Both the position numbers and the translations under genes were made by a program. This document shows, piece after piece, positions 62,337 through 64,000 of a DNA stretch of 64,000 bases (position 1 is its first letter; each line of letters begins with the position of its first letter). Below the pieces are notes generated by a model that was not told the origin of the DNA, did no database searches, and saw only the letters and a list, made by a program, of their open reading frames with translations. Source of the DNA: JBBQXK01 sp052387255. Its GTDB lineage: Bacteria; Pseudomonadota; Alphaproteobacteria; Rhodobacterales; Rhodobacteraceae. The DNA is taken from positions 1-64,000 of the forward strand of contig JBQTJI010000041.1 of NCBI GenBank assembly GCA_052387255.1. The letters run 5' to 3'.

Positions 62337-63586
62337 CAGTGCAGGTTGTGCTGCGACCCCGTGCCCTCTTCGTCGAGGACATGGCCGGTCGCGAAACGGT
62401 CGAGCCTGTACTTGCGGGCAACCTCGTGGCTCTCTCCGGTGGCCATCAGATGCGCCATGCACCAGCCCGATGCCGGCACCGCCTTGAACCCCCCGTAGTT
62501 CCAGCCGCAATCGAGGAACAGGCCCTCGGTCGGGGTCTTGTCGATGATGGGCGAGCCGTCCGGCGACATGTCCATGATCCCGCCCCAGGACCGCAGCACG
62601 CGCGCCCGCCCGATCATCGGCATCAGCGTCATGCCTGCCTCCATCACATGTTCGACCATCGGCAGGTTGCCCCGCGCGGCATAGCTCGCATAGAAATCGA
62701 GGTCGCCGCCGAAGACCAGGCCGCCCTTGTCCGACTGGCTCATGTAGAAATGCCCCATGCCGAAGCTCACCACGTGGTTGATCACGGGCTTCAGCCCCTC
62801 GGTCACGAAGGCCTGCAGCACATGGCTTTCGATCGGCAGCCGCATCCCGGCCATGGCGGCCACCTGGCTGGACCGCCCGGCCACCACGATCCCCACCTTG
62901 CCCGCCCGGATCGCCCCGCGCGTGGTCTGCACCCCCGTCACACGGCCATTCTCGATGTCGATGCCCGTCACCTCGCAGTTCTGGATCAGGTCGACGCCCC
63001 GCTTGTCCGCCCCGCGCGCATAGCCCCAGGCCACCGCATCGTGCCGCGCCGTGCCGCCCCGCTTGTGCCAGAGCCCGCCATAGATCGGGAACCGGGTCTG
63101 CTCGAAATCCAGATAGGGCAGTTCCTCGCGCACCCCCTCGCGGTCCAAGAGGATGGCATCGTCGCCTTGGTTGATCATGGCATTGCCGCGCCGCACGAAG
63201 GCATCGCGCTGCCCGTCCGAATGGAACAGGTTGATCAGGCCGCGCTGCGAATGCATCACGTTGTAGTTCAGTTCGGCCTCCAGCCCCTCCCACAGCTTCA
63301 GGCTGTGGGAATAGAACTCGGAATTGCCGGGCAGAAAGTAGTTGGCCCGCACGATGGTGGTGTTGCGCCCGATGTTGCCCTGACCGAGCAGCCCCTTTTC
63401 CAGCACCGCCACGTTGGTGATCCCGTGGTTCTTCGCCAGGTAATAGGCCGTCGACAGCCCGTGCCCGCCGCCGCCGATGATCACCGCGTCATAGGCGGCC
63501 TTGGGGGTGGCGTCGCGCCAGGCAGGGGTCCAGCCCCGGTTGCCGGTCAGGCCCTGGGCGATCACGGATAAGCCTGAATATCGCAT
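62336..63586 (-). CDS. soxB: Sarcosine oxidase beta subunit
   Basis: FAD- and covalent FMN-containing subunit (416 residues) that oxidises sarcosine to glycine and formaldehyde-equivalent with H2O2. The FAD motif is VIIGGGGHGLSTAYYLAKNHG near residue 34. Other family blocks are GRNTTIVRANYFLPGNSEFY, MHSQRGLINLFHSDGQRDAF (region of the FMN-attached His), GGLWHKRGGTARHDAVAWGYARGA and the GFKAVPASGWCMAHL C-terminus. The start at 63586 (MRYSGLSVIAQ) is preferred over an upstream Met in a non-supported leader. It is the first gene of the operon; the 250 bases upstream show no clear promoter. Confidence 0.94.
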   Translation of the reverse strand: MRYSGLSVIAQGLTGNRGWTPAWRDATPKAAYDAVIIGGGGHGLSTAYYLAKNHGITNVAVLEKGLLGQGNIGRNTTIVRANYFLPGNSEFYSHSLKLWEGLEAELNYNVMHSQRGLINLFHSDGQRDAFVRRGNAMINQGDDAILLDREGVREELPYLDFEQTRFPIYGGLWHKRGGTARHDAVAWGYARGADKRGVDLIQNCEVTGIDIENGRVTGVQTTRGAIRAGKVGIVVAGRSSQVAAMAGMRLPIESHVLQAFVTEGLKPVINHVVSFGMGHFYMSQSDKGGLVFGGDLDFYASYAARGNLPMVEHVMEAGMTLMPMIGRARVLRSWGGIMDMSPDGSPIIDKTPTEGLFLDCGWNYGGFKAVPASGWCMAHLMATGESHEVARKYRLDRFATGHVLDEEGTGSQHNLH

Positions 63587-63836
63587 GCCTTGCCCCTGTC
63601 GGTCCGCGCCATCCAGGCCGCGTCTGGCGCAGATATGCCTGACGGCGGTCGCCGCGCCTGCGCCAGACGCGACATGCACCGTCGCGGACGGCGCGACCCG
63701 AATCTGTCACAGCCGGAGGGTCAGGGCAAGGCAGGGTAGGGCAAGCCGAAGGCATGGGCCAGGCGGGTCCGCGACAGCCCGATGAAACCTTGCCGACCTG
63801 TGGCTCGTACCGACCGTATCCCAGCAGGAGGCTCCG

Positions 63837-64000
63837 ATGCTCGCCCGCCGCCAGTTCGCCGCCCGCGGCCTGTCCGCCTTTGCCCTGCCCTCCCTGGGCC
63901 TCGCCCGGCGCGGTCTGGCCGCCTTTCCCGTGACCTTGAGCGCCGACGAATGGGGCGCCCGCCTGACCCCTGCGCAATTCGCCATCCTGCGCGAAGAGGC
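63837..64000 (+). CDS. msrB: Peptide-methionine (R)-S-oxide reductase, 5' part
   Basis: Only the first 54 codons are in the window. An AGGAGG ribosome-binding site precedes the ATG. The leader MLARRQFAARGLSAFALP with a twin-arginine-like pair and hydrophobic core suggests export, and ADEWGARLTPAQFAILREE matches the N-terminal start of the MsrB domain, which repairs oxidised methionines. It is cut by the right edge; the catalytic Cys and zinc-binding Cys lie beyond. The gene is divergent from soxB. Confidence 0.75.
   Translation, partial: MLARRQFAARGLSAFALPSLGLARRGLAAFPVTLSADEWGARLTPAQFAILREE

Overview
The window looks like chromosome from an alphaproteobacterium of the Rhodobacterales (Paracoccaceae-like; no name can be given from sequence alone). 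Evidence: very high G+C, the gene sets pyrH-frr-uppS-cdsA, phaZ/phaC-phaP-phaR, chvE-gguA-gguB with a divergent LysR regulator, soxBDAG, a DUF2842 protein, and frequent GTG/TTG starts with GTGA or TGATG stop-start overlaps.

Layout. 1-5.0 kb: minus-strand translation and envelope genes pyrH, frr, uppS, cdsA, with a RES-Xre toxin-antitoxin module lying between pyrH and frr; miaA diverges from pyrH. 5.1-12.6 kb: an AraC-type regulator followed by a dipeptide/oligopeptide-type ABC importer (Tat-exported binding protein, two permeases, fused double ATPase). 12.6-14.15 kb: a small accessory patch with a double-palindrome repeat, an AT-rich orphan gene, tiny orphan genes and an imperfect 137-bp second copy of the 3' end of der. 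14.15-23 kb: der, bamB-like and YfgM-like genes, a sulfotransferase-like gene, an EamA transporter, thiamine pyrophosphokinase, a large acidic Ala/Pro-rich protein and a DUF2842 protein. 23.2-27.7 kb: a BMP-family (nucleoside-type) ABC importer operon. 27.9-35.6 kb: sugar catabolism and uptake: sugar 1-dehydrogenase, arabonate dehydratase-like enzyme, GguB, GguA, ChvE, and a divergent GbpR-like LysR regulator.

35.7-52.4 kb is the most unusual part: a 1227-residue multidomain glycosyltransferase, a sulfotransferase-like enzyme, a ~2890-residue autotransporter made of repeated beta-helix modules, then a PP2C phosphatase and a membrane Ser/Thr kinase with an atypical catalytic loop. They may form a surface-adhesin decoration and signalling locus, but that is inference. 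52.5-57.0 kb: PHB cycle genes phaR, phaP, phaC and divergent phaZ, with PhaR-type operator sites. 57.0-63.6 kb: heterotetrameric sarcosine oxidase operon (soxB, an unrecognised small exported protein, soxD, soxA, soxG) ending in an M20 hydrolase. The right edge cuts an msrB gene.

Three near-identical copies of a 63-bp double palindrome, plus one relative of different sequence, lie between genes. No tRNA, rRNA, CRISPR array, transposase or integrase was recognised. Gene-free gaps are all under 300 bases; the notable content of each is given in the entries.
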